Shown here in pieces: positions 1 to 7,217 of a DNA stretch of 8,236 bases. The first letter of the stretch is position 1; every line of letters begins with the position of its first letter. The notes beneath the pieces were generated by a model that was given only the letters and a program-made list of their open reading frames with translations, was not told the origin of the DNA and made no database searches. The DNA is from Actinomycetota bacterium (GTDB lineage: Bacteria; Actinomycetota; Thermoleophilia; RBG-16-64-13). Both the position numbers and the translations under genes were made by a program. The stretch spans positions 1 to 8,236 of the forward strand of contig PMIZ01000509.1 in NCBI GenBank assembly GCA_003157225.1, written 5' to 3'.

Positions 1-8
1 TTGCGCGT

Positions 9-14
9 AAGGAG
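9..14 (+). promoter_or_regulatory. Ribosome-binding site of acpP
   Basis: AAGGAG ends six bases before the ATG at 21, a good Shine-Dalgarno match at normal spacing, which supports that start. All three forward frames meet a stop between bases 8 and 24 (TAA 8-10, TAG 18-20, TGA 22-24). An upstream gene could therefore end here in any frame, and the sequence does not say which. No promoter can be assessed in the 20 bases available. Confidence 0.75.
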
Positions 15-20
15 CCCTAG

Positions 21-260
21 ATGACCAGAGACGAGATCCTTGCCAAGGTGCGCGATATCCTGGTGGACCAGCTGGGCGTAGAAGCCGATAGCGTCAAGCT
101 GGAAGCTTCGTTCCAGGATGATTTGAACGCCGATAGCCTGGACCTGGTCGAGCTCATCATGGAGCTCGAAGACCAGTTCGGCGTGAAGATCAGTGACGAA
201 GAGGCCCAGACCCTGACCACAGTCGGCGCGGCGGTGGACTTCATCGCCGCTCGCATCTAG
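21..260 (+). CDS. acpP: Acyl carrier protein AcpP
   Basis: Small acidic carrier protein of type II fatty acid synthesis in the cytoplasm. The growing acyl chain is held as a thioester on a 4'-phosphopantetheine arm that holo-ACP synthase adds. The 79 residues match the family's usual 75-85. The attachment motif DSLD is present with the acceptor serine at residue 39 (codon AGC, 135-137), preceded by the usual DDLNA. Acidic helix II follows ([20 protein letters not shown]), and the C-terminal TVGAAVDFI matches the helix IV region. The start is fixed by a well-spaced AAGGAG. The position directly before rnc is the classic Gram-positive context, where fabD and fabG or plsX usually lie upstream. 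The stop is followed after 45 bases by a strong hairpin with a T-rich tail (306-332), which may let this abundant message be made in excess over rnc and smc. Confidence 0.97.
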   Translation: MTRDEILAKVRDILVDQLGVEADSVKLEASFQDDLNADSLDLVELIMELEDQFGVKISDEEAQTLTTVGAAVDFIAARI

Positions 261-279
261 TCTTCCGCGCACCACAGGG

Positions 280-1050
280 ATGAACAGGCGGGAACTGCCA
301 GCGCTCGTGCGGGCAGTTCCCGCACGTATTTTCCAGCGGCCGCCACGCTCCGCGGTGCTGCGGCCGCTCGGCGGCGCCACCTTCATCGATCTGGTGCGGC
401 AGCTTCCCCCGGACCTGCTGGAGCTTGCTCTCACTCACTCCTCCTGGGTCGACTGCCGGGTGCAATCGTACGAGCGGCTGGAGTTCCTGGGAGACAGCGT
501 GCTCGGTCTAGCGGTAGCGTCCACTTTGTGGCAACGCTATCCGGATTCCGGAGAAGGAGAACTGGCCCGACTCAAGGCCTTCGTCGTGAGCCGCGCCAGC
601 TGCGTACAGGTGGCTGAGCGCGTCGGGGTGGGCCAGCTCATACTCGAACGGGCTCCGGCGCCCAATCCCAAACGGAAAGAAGCCGTCGCTAATCAAACGA
701 TCCTCGGGAACGTGTTGGAGGCGCTGATAGGGGCCGTGTTCCTCACGCACGGTTTCGAGCAGGCCCGGCTGGCGGTGATTGACGCCTTTGAGGAGCAGAT
801 GAGCTTCGCGGCCACGGGGCACGTGGATCACAAGACTTGTCTCCAGGAACTCGTTGCGCCGCGGGGGACACAGCCGATCTACCGGCTGGTGGGCGAGACG
901 GGTCCGGCCCATGCCCGAGTCTTCACCTCGGAGGTCAGCGTCGAAGGGATAGTCCGGGGCTGCGGCACCGGCACGACGATCAAGATGAGCGAGCAGAAGG
1001 CGGCGGAGGAGGCCCTGGTCTCATTGGCGGCCAGGGACCCGGTCGGCTGA
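280..1050 (+). CDS. rnc: Ribonuclease III
   Basis: Double-strand-specific endoribonuclease that processes rRNA precursors and many mRNAs, acting as a dimer. The catalytic domain spans about residues 36-175, with the signature ERLEFLGDSVL at 65-75. Metal ligands Glu68, Asp72 and Glu147 are visible, but the fourth, normally Asp, is Asn144 (codon AAC 709-711). The double-stranded RNA-binding domain is at about 183-250 (DHKTCLQELV ... GPAHARVF ... MSEQKAAEEAL). Its usual SKK triplet reads TIK. The full reading is 256 residues, somewhat long for the family (about 220-250). The first 30 or so residues show no RNase III similarity I recognise, overlap strong inverted repeats, and lack a properly spaced ribosome-binding site. 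In-frame GTG at 355 (231 residues) or GTG at 307 are alternative starts. It is followed one base later by smc, so the two are surely co-transcribed. Identity is firm and the start is not. Confidence 0.95.
   Translation: MNRRELPALVRAVPARIFQRPPRSAVLRPLGGATFIDLVRQLPPDLLELALTHSSWVDCRVQSYERLEFLGDSVLGLAVASTLWQRYPDSGEGELARLKAFVVSRASCVQVAERVGVGQLILERAPAPNPKRKEAVANQTILGNVLEALIGAVFLTHGFEQARLAVIDAFEEQMSFAATGHVDHKTCLQELVAPRGTQPIYRLVGETGPAHARVFTSEVSVEGIVRGCGTGTTIKMSEQKAAEEALVSLAARDPVG
288..323 (+). repeat. Perfect 12-bp inverted repeat (competing RNA stem)
   Basis: GCGGGAACTGCC at 288-299 is the exact reverse complement of GGCAGTTCCCGC at 312-323, with a 12-base loop at 300-311. The RNA would form a stable 12-bp stem. 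Its right arm is shared with the shorter hairpin at 306-326, so the two folds exclude each other. It lies 27 bases after the acpP stop and inside the longest reading of rnc. Possible roles are an antiterminator, an RNase III cleavage or autoregulation stem, or part of a terminator. The repeat is read directly from the sequence, and the role is inference. Confidence 0.7.
306..332 (+). terminator. Candidate intrinsic terminator / attenuator after acpP
   Basis: CGTGCGGG (306-313) pairs perfectly with CCCGCACG (319-326) around a five-base CAGTT loop. TATTTT (327-332) follows at once. An 8-bp GC-rich stem, short loop and immediate U-rich tail is the layout of a rho-independent terminator, although the tail is short and interrupted by one A. 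It sits 45 bases after the acpP stop, where partial termination would separate high acpP expression from rnc-smc-ftsY. It overlaps the annotated 5' part of rnc, so it is consistent only with leaky termination or with a downstream rnc start (GTG 355). The alternative 288-323 stem would block it. Confidence 0.5.
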
Positions 1051-1051
1051 G

Positions 1052-4000
1052 ATGGTTCACCTGCACTCCATGAGCCTGCGGGGTTTCAAGACCTTCGCGA
1101 AACCGACGGAACTCACGTTCGAGCCGGGCGTCACCGTTATCATCGGACCGAACGGCAGCGGCAAGAGCAACATCGCCGACGCCGTGCTTTGGGTGCTGGG
1201 AGAGCAGAGCCCGGCCAACCTGCGGGGACGCAACATGCAGGATGTCATCTTCTCCGGCCCGGGCGGGCGCAGGTCGAGCGCCGTGGCGGAGGTGAGCCTC
1301 GTCTTCGACAACGGTTCCGGTGCGCTTCCTGTTGATTGCGAGCAGCTCGAGGTCACCAGGCGTCTGACGCGCGACAGCGGCTCCGAGTACCGTTTGAACG
1401 GCAGCGGGTGCCGCCTCCTCGATGTGCAGGACCTGATGAGCGGGCTGGGCCTGGGCCGGGAGATGCATAGCGTCATCAGTCAGGGGAAGGTGGAATCGCT
1501 TCTCAACTCCACGCCCGAGGCGCGACGGGCTCTCGTGGAGGAAGCCGCCGGGTTGGGGCGTTTCAAGAAGCGGCGCGAGCGGGCCCAAGTCAAGCTGGAG
1601 CGGAGCCGGCAGAACCTGCTGCGGGTGGCCGACATCGAGCGGGAGGTCAAGGCGGCGCTTCGACCGCTGCGCCAGCAGGTGGCCGCGGCCGAGAAGTTCG
1701 CGGAGGCCACTGAGGAGTGGGCGCTCGCGAGGGCTGGAGCGGCGCTCTACTCGCTGGTGGAAGTGCAGGAGTCGTCGAGAGCTCTGACCGGGGAGTTGGG
1801 CGCGGCCGAGGCCAGGGTGGAGGAGATCGGGTCGGGACTGGCGCGTCTGCGCAAGGAGCGAGCGGCCGAGGAGGAGCGTTTCGCGGCGGCGCTGGAAGCG
1901 CGGGAGAAGCTGAGCTCGGTGTTCCATCGGGTGCGGGCGCAGGCGGAGTACATCGATGGGCGAGCGGCGTCGCTCAGGCAGCGGCTGGCCCGTGCCGAGG
2001 GCGAACTGGACCGGGCCGGGAGACGGCGCAACCTGGCAGAGAGCGAGGCCGCGGTTCTGGCTGCGCGCCTTGCCGAGGTCGTCGGTGGCATCGCCGACGA
2101 AGCCCGGTTGGCGCGCGTCGCCGGCTGGCTGGAGGCATTGCTGACGGCCCTGGAGGCTGCCTTGCCGGACTATCGGGCGGCACTCGCGGCCGAGGACGAT
2201 CTCAAGGACCGGGTGTTCGAGCTGGAGGCATCTCGTTCCCGGGCGTTGCAGCACCGCGACTTCTTGCGCAGAGAGGTGGACGATCGAGGTAGGGTGGGCT
2301 CGGAGCTGGTGGGCCTGGCGGAAGCCGCCGATGGCCGAGTGCGGACACTGGAGGCCGAGGGCACGGCGCTCGCCGGCCAGATGACGGAGTCCCGGCTGCT
2401 GCTGGAGCGCGCCGAAGCCGAGCTGAGGACGGCGGCCGTCGACAGGGAGGAGGCCCGGGCCGATGCGGACGAAGCGGCGCGAGACGAAGCGGCAATCGGG
2501 GAGCAGTTGGCCGGCCTCGAAGCGCGCCAAGCCGTTCTCACCGACATGTTGGCCCGCAGGGAAGGCGCGCCCGCCGGCGCCCGGGAGCTGCTCGCGAGAG
2601 GCCAGGGCTGGCGCTCCTTGACCGAGGTCGTCGCGGTCGAACCAGGGTACGAGCGAGCAGTCGCGGCGGCCCTCGGCCCCCTGATCCAAGCCGTGTTGGT
2701 CCCGGAGGGAAGCGACTTGGACGAGGCGCTCACGGTCGGAGGCCCGCTGGAAGCTCTCGGCACCGCGCGCGAAGCGAGCGGCGCCGAGAGCCAGACGAGC
2801 GCTGCGTCAGAGCCTCCCGAGGGCACTGTCGACATCTGGCGGCTCGTCTCGTGCTCCGACGCGGTGATGGACGTCCTGCGGCGGCTGGTTCCGCCCACGG
2901 CGGTCTTGGTGGGGAAAGAGACCCTGGAAGATGCAAGCCGGCTCGGGCGGAACGGTTGGCGTCTGGCGACCCTCTCGGGGGAACTGCTCCAGCCCGGTCT
3001 CCACATCGCCCGGCGCCAAGAGGTCGGAGCGGAGACGTTGTTGCGGGGCCGCAGCGAACTGCAGGCAGCCGCGAGCCAGCAGCAAGGCCTGCTCGAGAAG
3101 CGCGACACCGCCCGGGCGGCGGCCGCGCGCGCCGCCGCCGCGGTCTCCGAGGCGGAGGACCGCTGCCGTCGGCGGGAAGAGCAGCTTCGTGAGGCCGAGC
3201 GCCGCCTGACTGCCCGGACCGGCGACTGCGACCTGCATGCGCGCCGGCTGGAGGAGGCGAGGCTCCAGCGTGGCGAGTTGCAGGGCCGCACAGCACGGGA
3301 GAGCGGCCTGGCCGAGCAGTTGGTCGCCGACCTGGGCACCGTGGAGGACGGCATGAAGGAACGCGAGCGCGAGCTCGAGCAGGCCCGGGCCGAGCTGCGG
3401 GCCTTGCAGGCTCGCCTGGATGCCATGCGCAAGAGAGTGGCCGAACTGGAGGAGAAGAAAGGTCAGGCGGCACTCGTGGAGGTGCGACTGCGGGAGCGCT
3501 GCCGGTCCCACGAGAACGAGCGCTCTCGGGCCCTTTCTCAGCAAGAGGCCGCCGACCGCGAGATGACCCGCTGCGAGCGACGGGTCGAGGCGTTCGCACG
3601 GTACGTTCCCGTGCTCGCGAGATTGCTGTCGCTGGCCGAGCAGTTGGCCGAAAACTCGAGGACCGCAGTCGCGGACCTGGAGGGAGTGGTGGAGGCGACG
3701 AGAGCGCGCACCGACGAAGTGGCCGGCGTGATGCGCGACTGGGGCGGCACCGAGGCGGAGTTCCAGCGCGAGCTGCAAGAGCTGACCGCCCGCTCTACCG
3801 ACCTCCGTGTCGCCCAGGCGCGGCTCGACGACCGCACGCTGCTGCTGGAGGAGGAGCTGGCTGAACTGCGCAGACGGCACATGTCTCCGCGCTCACTCAC
3901 TACCTCGGAGCTCTCCGGCGAGAATACGGATTCACTTGCAGCCGCCGTCGAGCGGGCCGAGCGCCGGCGCGAGCGCATCGGTCCGGTGAACCCGCTCGCT

Positions 4001-4708
4001 GAGCAGGAATGCGCTGAGATGGAAGAGCGGGCCCGTTTCCTCAGCGATCAGCGGCGGGACCTCGAGGCGTCTCTTGCTCAGCTCGGAGACGTCATTGCCG
4101 AGCTGGACGAGCACATAGAGCGGAGCTTCTCGGAGATCTTTGAAGCGGCCAAGGAACATTTTTCTGCGGTCATAGCTTCCGTGTTTCCTGGGGCCAAGGG
4201 GACGCTTAGGCTCACCGAGCCAAAACCTCCCTTGGGTTCCGAGCGGGGCAGCGCCGGCCGGGCCACAGCGGCGCGGCCGGGCGACACCGTGAGGGAGCTC
4301 CGGGCAGTCCCGGAGGGGGCAGGGGCCGAGGAGGATGAGGCGGAGCCGTCGGAGCAAAACCGTGGAATAGCCATCGAAGTGCGGTTCGCCAACAAGTCGC
4401 CGCGGAGTCTGAGCCTGTTGTCGGGCGGAGAGAAGGCCATGACCGCCATAGCCTTCCTGTTCTCGCTCTTCCTTGCTCGTCCGTGCCCGTTCTACATCCT
4501 GGACGAGGTAGAGGCCTCGCTCGACGACATCAACATCCGGCGCTTCCTCGGCTTGATCAGGAAGTATCGGGACAGAACTCAGTTCATAGTCATCACTCAC
4601 CAGCGGCAGACCATGGAAGTCGCCGACACGCTCTACGGCATCACGCTCGAGAGCGACGGCACCTCCCGGGTGCTATCCCGGCGGCTGGCGGCGGCGAAAG
4701 GGGCATAA
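1052..4708 (+). CDS. smc: Chromosome partition / condensation ATPase SMC
   Basis: Structural maintenance of chromosomes protein, the ATPase that with ScpA and ScpB (not in this window) extrudes DNA loops and helps separate sister chromosomes. The N-terminal head carries Walker [10 protein letters not shown] at residues 32-40 and a Q-loop glutamine at 144. Coiled-coil arms run at about 165-510 and 660-1005 and are similar in length, as antiparallel folding requires. A compact hinge spans about 515-655. The C-terminal head has [12 protein letters not shown], the ABC signature LSGGEK at 1123-1128 and Walker [14 protein letters not shown] from 1147 (Asp1151, Glu1152). The 1218 residues are slightly long because about 45 disordered-looking residues (1058-1104) interrupt the C-head. 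The hinge end reads PGLHIARR, where the family often has a glycine-rich PGG..TGG motif. ATG 1052 lies one base after the rnc stop and yields the standard N-terminus with GFKTFA, so translational coupling with rnc is likely. Confidence 0.98.
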   Translation: MVHLHSMSLRGFKTFAKPTELTFEPGVTVIIGPNGSGKSNIADAVLWVLGEQSPANLRGRNMQDVIFSGPGGRRSSAVAEVSLVFDNGSGALPVDCEQLEVTRRLTRDSGSEYRLNGSGCRLLDVQDLMSGLGLGREMHSVISQGKVESLLNSTPEARRALVEEAAGLGRFKKRRERAQVKLERSRQNLLRVADIEREVKAALRPLRQQVAAAEKFAEATEEWALARAGAALYSLVEVQESSRALTGELGAAEARVEEIGSGLARLRKERAAEEERFAAALEAREKLSSVFHRVRAQAEYIDGRAASLRQRLARAEGELDRAGRRRNLAESEAAVLAARLAEVVGGIADEARLARVAGWLEALLTALEAALPDYRAALAAEDDLKDRVFELEASRSRALQHRDFLRREVDDRGRVGSELVGLAEAADGRVRTLEAEGTALAGQMTESRLLLERAEAELRTAAVDREEARADADEAARDEAAIGEQLAGLEARQAVLTDMLARREGAPAGARELLARGQGWRSLTEVVAVEPGYERAVAAALGPLIQAVLVPEGSDLDEALTVGGPLEALGTAREASGAESQTSAASEPPEGTVDIWRLVSCSDAVMDVLRRLVPPTAVLVGKETLEDASRLGRNGWRLATLSGELLQPGLHIARRQEVGAETLLRGRSELQAAASQQQGLLEKRDTARAAAARAAAAVSEAEDRCRRREEQLREAERRLTARTGDCDLHARRLEEARLQRGELQGRTARESGLAEQLVADLGTVEDGMKERERELEQARAELRALQARLDAMRKRVAELEEKKGQAALVEVRLRERCRSHENERSRALSQQEAADREMTRCERRVEAFARYVPVLARLLSLAEQLAENSRTAVADLEGVVEATRARTDEVAGVMRDWGGTEAEFQRELQELTARSTDLRVAQARLDDRTLLLEEELAELRRRHMSPRSLTTSELSGENTDSLAAAVERAERRRERIGPVNPLAEQECAEMEERARFLSDQRRDLEASLAQLGDVIAELDEHIERSFSEIFEAAKEHFSAVIASVFPGAKGTLRLTEPKPPLGSERGSAGRATAARPGDTVRELRAVPEGAGAEEDEAEPSEQNRGIAIEVRFANKSPRSLSLLSGGEKAMTAIAFLFSLFLARPCPFYILDEVEASLDDINIRRFLGLIRKYRDRTQFIVITHQRQTMEVADTLYGITLESDGTSRVLSRRLAAAKGA

Positions 4709-4712
4709 AGCG

Positions 4713-5720
4713 TTGAGTCACAATTGGGCGGAGGTCTTCATAGGGGTCTCGCAAGATACAGGGGCAGGGGCTCCGACGGAGGTGGAGCAGAAGCGCGGGA
4801 CCTGGATGGCCCAGCTGCGGGACGGCCTGTCCAAGAGCCGGAAGGCCCTGCAGCAGCAATTCGCCGCCATACTCTTCGATCGCTTCAACGAAGATCTCTG
4901 GGAGCGGATCGAGGAAGCTCTCATTTTCGCCGATGTGGGCGTTGAGACCACTGTCTCCATCGTAGGCTCGCTGGAAGCGGAGGCCGACGCCGGCAACATC
5001 AAGGATTCGCGCGATCTCCTGGCGAAGTTGCGCGAGATCACTGCCAAGCACTTCTACCCCGGCGACACGCGCATCGACGTGGCTCACAATCCCGCGGTCA
5101 TTCTCATGGTCGGAGTGAACGGCACCGGCAAGACCACCACCATCGGCAAGCTGGCCTGGCACCTCAAGGAACTGGGAAAGCAACCGCTGCTGGTGGCGGG
5201 TGACACCTTTCGAGCGGCCGCCATCGAACAGCTGGCGGAATGGGGCCGGCGAGTGGGGTGCGAGGTTGTGCACCACGAGCGGGGCGGCGACCCGGGGGCG
5301 GTGGTCTACGATGGACTGGAGGCCGCTCTGGCGCGCAAAGCCGACGTCGTCATCATCGACACCGCCGGGCGGCTGCACACCCAAGTGAACCTCATGAACG
5401 AGCTGCAGAAGGTCCGGCGGGTGATCGACAAACGCATGCCCGGCGCGCCCCACGAGTCGCTGCTCACCATCGACGCCACCACGGGGCAAAATGGCCTCAT
5501 CCAGGCGCGCATGTTCAAGGAGGCGGTGGAGCTCACAGGCGTTGTGATGACCAAGATGGATGGTACGGCGAAAGGCGGCATCGCCCTGGCCGTGTCGCAC
5601 GAACTCGGATTGCCGATCAAGCTTATCGGCACCGGAGAGAAGCTGGAAAGCCTGCAGCCCTTCGATGCGGCCGATTTCGCTTCACTGCTGTTCGACGACT
5701 CAGTCGGCCACCGCGTTTGA
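4713..5720 (+). CDS. ftsY: Signal recognition particle receptor FtsY
   Basis: SRP-family GTPase that receives ribosome-Ffh complexes at the inner face of the membrane and hands them to the Sec translocon. The N domain begins at about residue 33 (MAQLRDGLSKSRKAL). The G domain has P-loop GVNGTGKTTT from 134, DTFRAAAIEQL from 164, DTAGR at 216-220, TKMDGTAKGG from 280 (the threonine-then-lysine form is typical of FtsY) and GTGEKLESLQPFD from 306. At 335 residues it lacks the long acidic A domain of E. coli FtsY, as in many Gram-positives. The chosen TTG start at 4713 has AAAGGGG at 4697-4703 nine bases upstream, inside the end of smc, and lies four bases after its stop. ATG 4806 (residue 32, just before the N domain) is the main alternative. 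Which start is used decides whether a short N-terminal tail is present. Confidence 0.96.
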   Translation: MSHNWAEVFIGVSQDTGAGAPTEVEQKRGTWMAQLRDGLSKSRKALQQQFAAILFDRFNEDLWERIEEALIFADVGVETTVSIVGSLEAEADAGNIKDSRDLLAKLREITAKHFYPGDTRIDVAHNPAVILMVGVNGTGKTTTIGKLAWHLKELGKQPLLVAGDTFRAAAIEQLAEWGRRVGCEVVHHERGGDPGAVVYDGLEAALARKADVVIIDTAGRLHTQVNLMNELQKVRRVIDKRMPGAPHESLLTIDATTGQNGLIQARMFKEAVELTGVVMTKMDGTAKGGIALAVSHELGLPIKLIGTGEKLESLQPFDAADFASLLFDDSVGHRV

Positions 5721-5775
5721 CGGGACTCCTAAGGACGCGCTATCGCGCCGACCAGTGTGTTCTGGCGGCCGAGGC

Positions 5776-5804
5776 TTCATTTTTCGGCAACCTTCTAGTA
5801 AACT
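5776..5804 (+). promoter_or_regulatory. Possible promoter for ffh-rpsP-khpA-rimM
   Basis: The 146-base gap between ftsY and ffh (5721-5866) holds no gene I can support. It contains an AT-richer island in otherwise GC-rich DNA. TTCATT (5776-5781) and TAAACT (5799-5804) are 17 bases apart and could be the -35 and -10 of a housekeeping sigma factor. The -10 keeps the key T, A and final T, and the -35 is poor. Transcription would begin near 5811, giving a leader of roughly 55 bases. Confidence 0.3.
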
Positions 5805-5808
5805 CCCA

Positions 5809-5832
5809 CCCTCGCGGCCGCAAGAGGGCCGT
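5809..5832 (+). other. Overlapping weak hairpins in the ffh leader
   Basis: CCCTC (5809-5813) can pair with GAGGG (5824-5828). Alternatively CGGCC (5815-5819) can pair with GGCCG (5827-5831), extended by one G-U pair. The folds compete, and the region contains the 8-base palindrome GCGGCCGC. There is no T-tract, so it is not a terminator. The stems are short, and in DNA this rich in G and C they may be chance. Confidence 0.2.
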
Positions 5833-5866
5833 TGCGGAGCGGTGCCCGAAGGCGACAAGGTGACAG

Positions 5867-7201
5867 GTGTTCGAATCCCTTTCAGATAAGCTGCAAACGG
5901 CGTTTGACGGCCTCAAGAGGCAGGGCAAGCTCACGGACAAAGATGTTGAGCGGGCCGCTCGCGAGATCAGGCTGGCCTTGCTCGAGGCCGACGTCAACTT
6001 CAAAGTGGTCAAGCAGTTCGTCGACAAGGTCAAGGAACGTGCTCTTGGCCAAGAGGTGCTGGGTAGCCTGACCCCCGCCCAGCAGTTCGTCAAGATCGTC
6101 AACGAAGAGCTGACGGCGCTCATGGGTTCGGCCTCGACCAAGTTGACATTCTCTCCCCGGCCCCCGACGTTGATCATGATGGTGGGGTTGCAGGGTTCGG
6201 GCAAGACCACCGCCTGCGGCAAACTCGCCAACTTCCTTTTGGCGCAGGGCAAGAGCCCGGCCATGGTGGCCGGCGACGTCTATCGGCCGGCGGCCATCGA
6301 CCAGTTGAAGTCACTGGGGCAACAACTGGGAGTGCCTGTTTACGACGAGGGCACCGACGCCGACCCGGTGGACATCGCCAAGCACGGGGTGAAGTGGGCG
6401 CAGGAGAAGGGGCGCGACGTCCTCATCATCGACACGGCGGGCCGCCTGCACATCGACGAGCGCCTCATGGAGGAGATCGCCCGTATCCGGCACACCGTGA
6501 AGCCCCACAACATCCTACTGGTTCTCGACGCCATGACGGGGCAGGACGCGGTCAACGTGGCGCTGCAGTTCCAGGAGCGCGTACAGTTCGACGGCGTGGT
6601 GCTCACCAAGATGGACGGCGACGCTCGTGGTGGCGCGGCGCTCTCTGTACGCGCGGTCACCGGCAAGCCCATCAAGTTCGCGAGTAGCGGCGAGAAGCTT
6701 GACAACTTCGAGTATTTCCATCCCGATCGCGTGGCCTCCCGCATCCTGGGCATGGGCGACGTCCTCTCGCTCATCGAGAAGGCGGAGCGCAGCATCGACG
6801 AGAAGAAGGCCCGCGAGCTGGAGCAGAAGCTCCGCAAGTCCACCTTCACGTTCGACGACTTCCTCGAGCAGATCCAGCAGGTGCGCAAGATGGGCTCCAT
6901 CTCCAGCCTGCTCGGCATGATCCCCGGTATTCCCTCGGGCAAGCTCAAGGGACTGCAGGTGGACGACAAAGCGTTCGACAAGATCCAGGCCGTCATCTAC
7001 TCCATGACAGCGGAGGAGCGCGGCCATCCGGATCTCATCAACGGCAGCCGTCGCCGGCGCATAGCGGCCGGCTCCGGCACCGATATTCAGGCCATCAACC
7101 AGTTGCTCACGCAATTCAAGCAGGTGCAGAAGATGATGAAGCAGCTGGGTTCGGGCCGTGTACCCAAGAACCCGTTCCAGATGTTCGGGAACCAGAGCTG
7201 A
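5867..7201 (+). CDS. ffh: Signal recognition particle protein Ffh (SRP54)
   Basis: GTPase subunit of the bacterial signal recognition particle. It binds SRP RNA and signal sequences of nascent membrane proteins and docks with FtsY, encoded just upstream. The N domain covers about residues 1-90. The G domain has P-loop GLQGSGKTT from 107, DVYRPAAIDQLK, DTAGR at 189-193, TKMDGDARGG from 247 and SSGEKLDNFEYFHPDR. The methionine-rich M domain begins at about 325 with FTFDDFLEQIQQVRKMG, a flexible SLLGMIPG segment, and the SRP RNA-binding motif SRRRRIAAGSG at 394-404. The 444 residues match the family (about 450). The GTG start gives the standard MFESLSDKLQ opening, with AAGG at 5857-5860 upstream. 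The SRP RNA gene is not in the window. The 146-base gap before it suggests that it can be transcribed separately from ftsY. Confidence 0.97.
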   Translation: MFESLSDKLQTAFDGLKRQGKLTDKDVERAAREIRLALLEADVNFKVVKQFVDKVKERALGQEVLGSLTPAQQFVKIVNEELTALMGSASTKLTFSPRPPTLIMMVGLQGSGKTTACGKLANFLLAQGKSPAMVAGDVYRPAAIDQLKSLGQQLGVPVYDEGTDADPVDIAKHGVKWAQEKGRDVLIIDTAGRLHIDERLMEEIARIRHTVKPHNILLVLDAMTGQDAVNVALQFQERVQFDGVVLTKMDGDARGGAALSVRAVTGKPIKFASSGEKLDNFEYFHPDRVASRILGMGDVLSLIEKAERSIDEKKARELEQKLRKSTFTFDDFLEQIQQVRKMGSISSLLGMIPGIPSGKLKGLQVDDKAFDKIQAVIYSMTAEERGHPDLINGSRRRRIAAGSGTDIQAINQLLTQFKQVQKMMKQLGSGRVPKNPFQMFGNQS

Positions 7202-7202
7202 C

Positions 7203-7214
7203 AGAAGGAGGTGA
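7203..7214 (+). promoter_or_regulatory. Near-perfect Shine-Dalgarno of rpsP
   Basis: AGAAGGAGGTGA carries ten consecutive bases (AAGGAGGTGA) complementary to the conserved 3' end of bacterial 16S rRNA, and GGAGG ends six bases before the ATG at 7218. It fills the 16-base gap after ffh. It is much stronger than the sites before rnc, ftsY, khpA and rimM, as expected for a ribosomal protein needed in large amounts. Confidence 0.9.
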
Positions 7215-7217
7215 CGT

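Noticed and set aside
980..2689. Very long minus-strand open frame (569 codons) opposite smc
   Set aside because: It lies fully antisense to the SMC head and coiled coil. It has odd composition rich in R, L, Q and P, no recognisable domain, and is expected by chance in GC-rich coding DNA.
2170..3432. Minus-strand open frame of 420 codons inside smc
   Set aside because: It is a shadow of the repetitive Ala/Glu/Arg codons of the coiled coil: its product is a Ser/Arg/Ala-rich string with no motif.
1052..4708. SMC gene as a RecN or SbcC/Rad50-type DNA repair ATPase
   Set aside because: The hinge in place of a zinc hook, the [10 protein letters not shown] segment, the [11 protein letters not shown]alker B and the rnc-ftsY neighbourhood all identify canonical SMC.
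5736..5747. Small hairpin CGCG-CTAT-CGCG after ftsY as a terminator
   Set aside because: It has only four base pairs and no T-tract, so it is within chance expectation for this composition.
5831..5866. Possible SRP RNA fragment before ffh
   Set aside because: The GGAGCGG...CCGAAGG stretch lacks the conserved SRP RNA helix 8 sequence with its GGAA tetraloop and asymmetric loop, so the resemblance is superficial.
5855..5882. tRNA T-loop look-alike (GTTCGAATCC)
   Set aside because: It is the start of ffh (M F E S). The flanking bases do not form a proper five-pair T stem, and no anticodon arm or acceptor partner is present.
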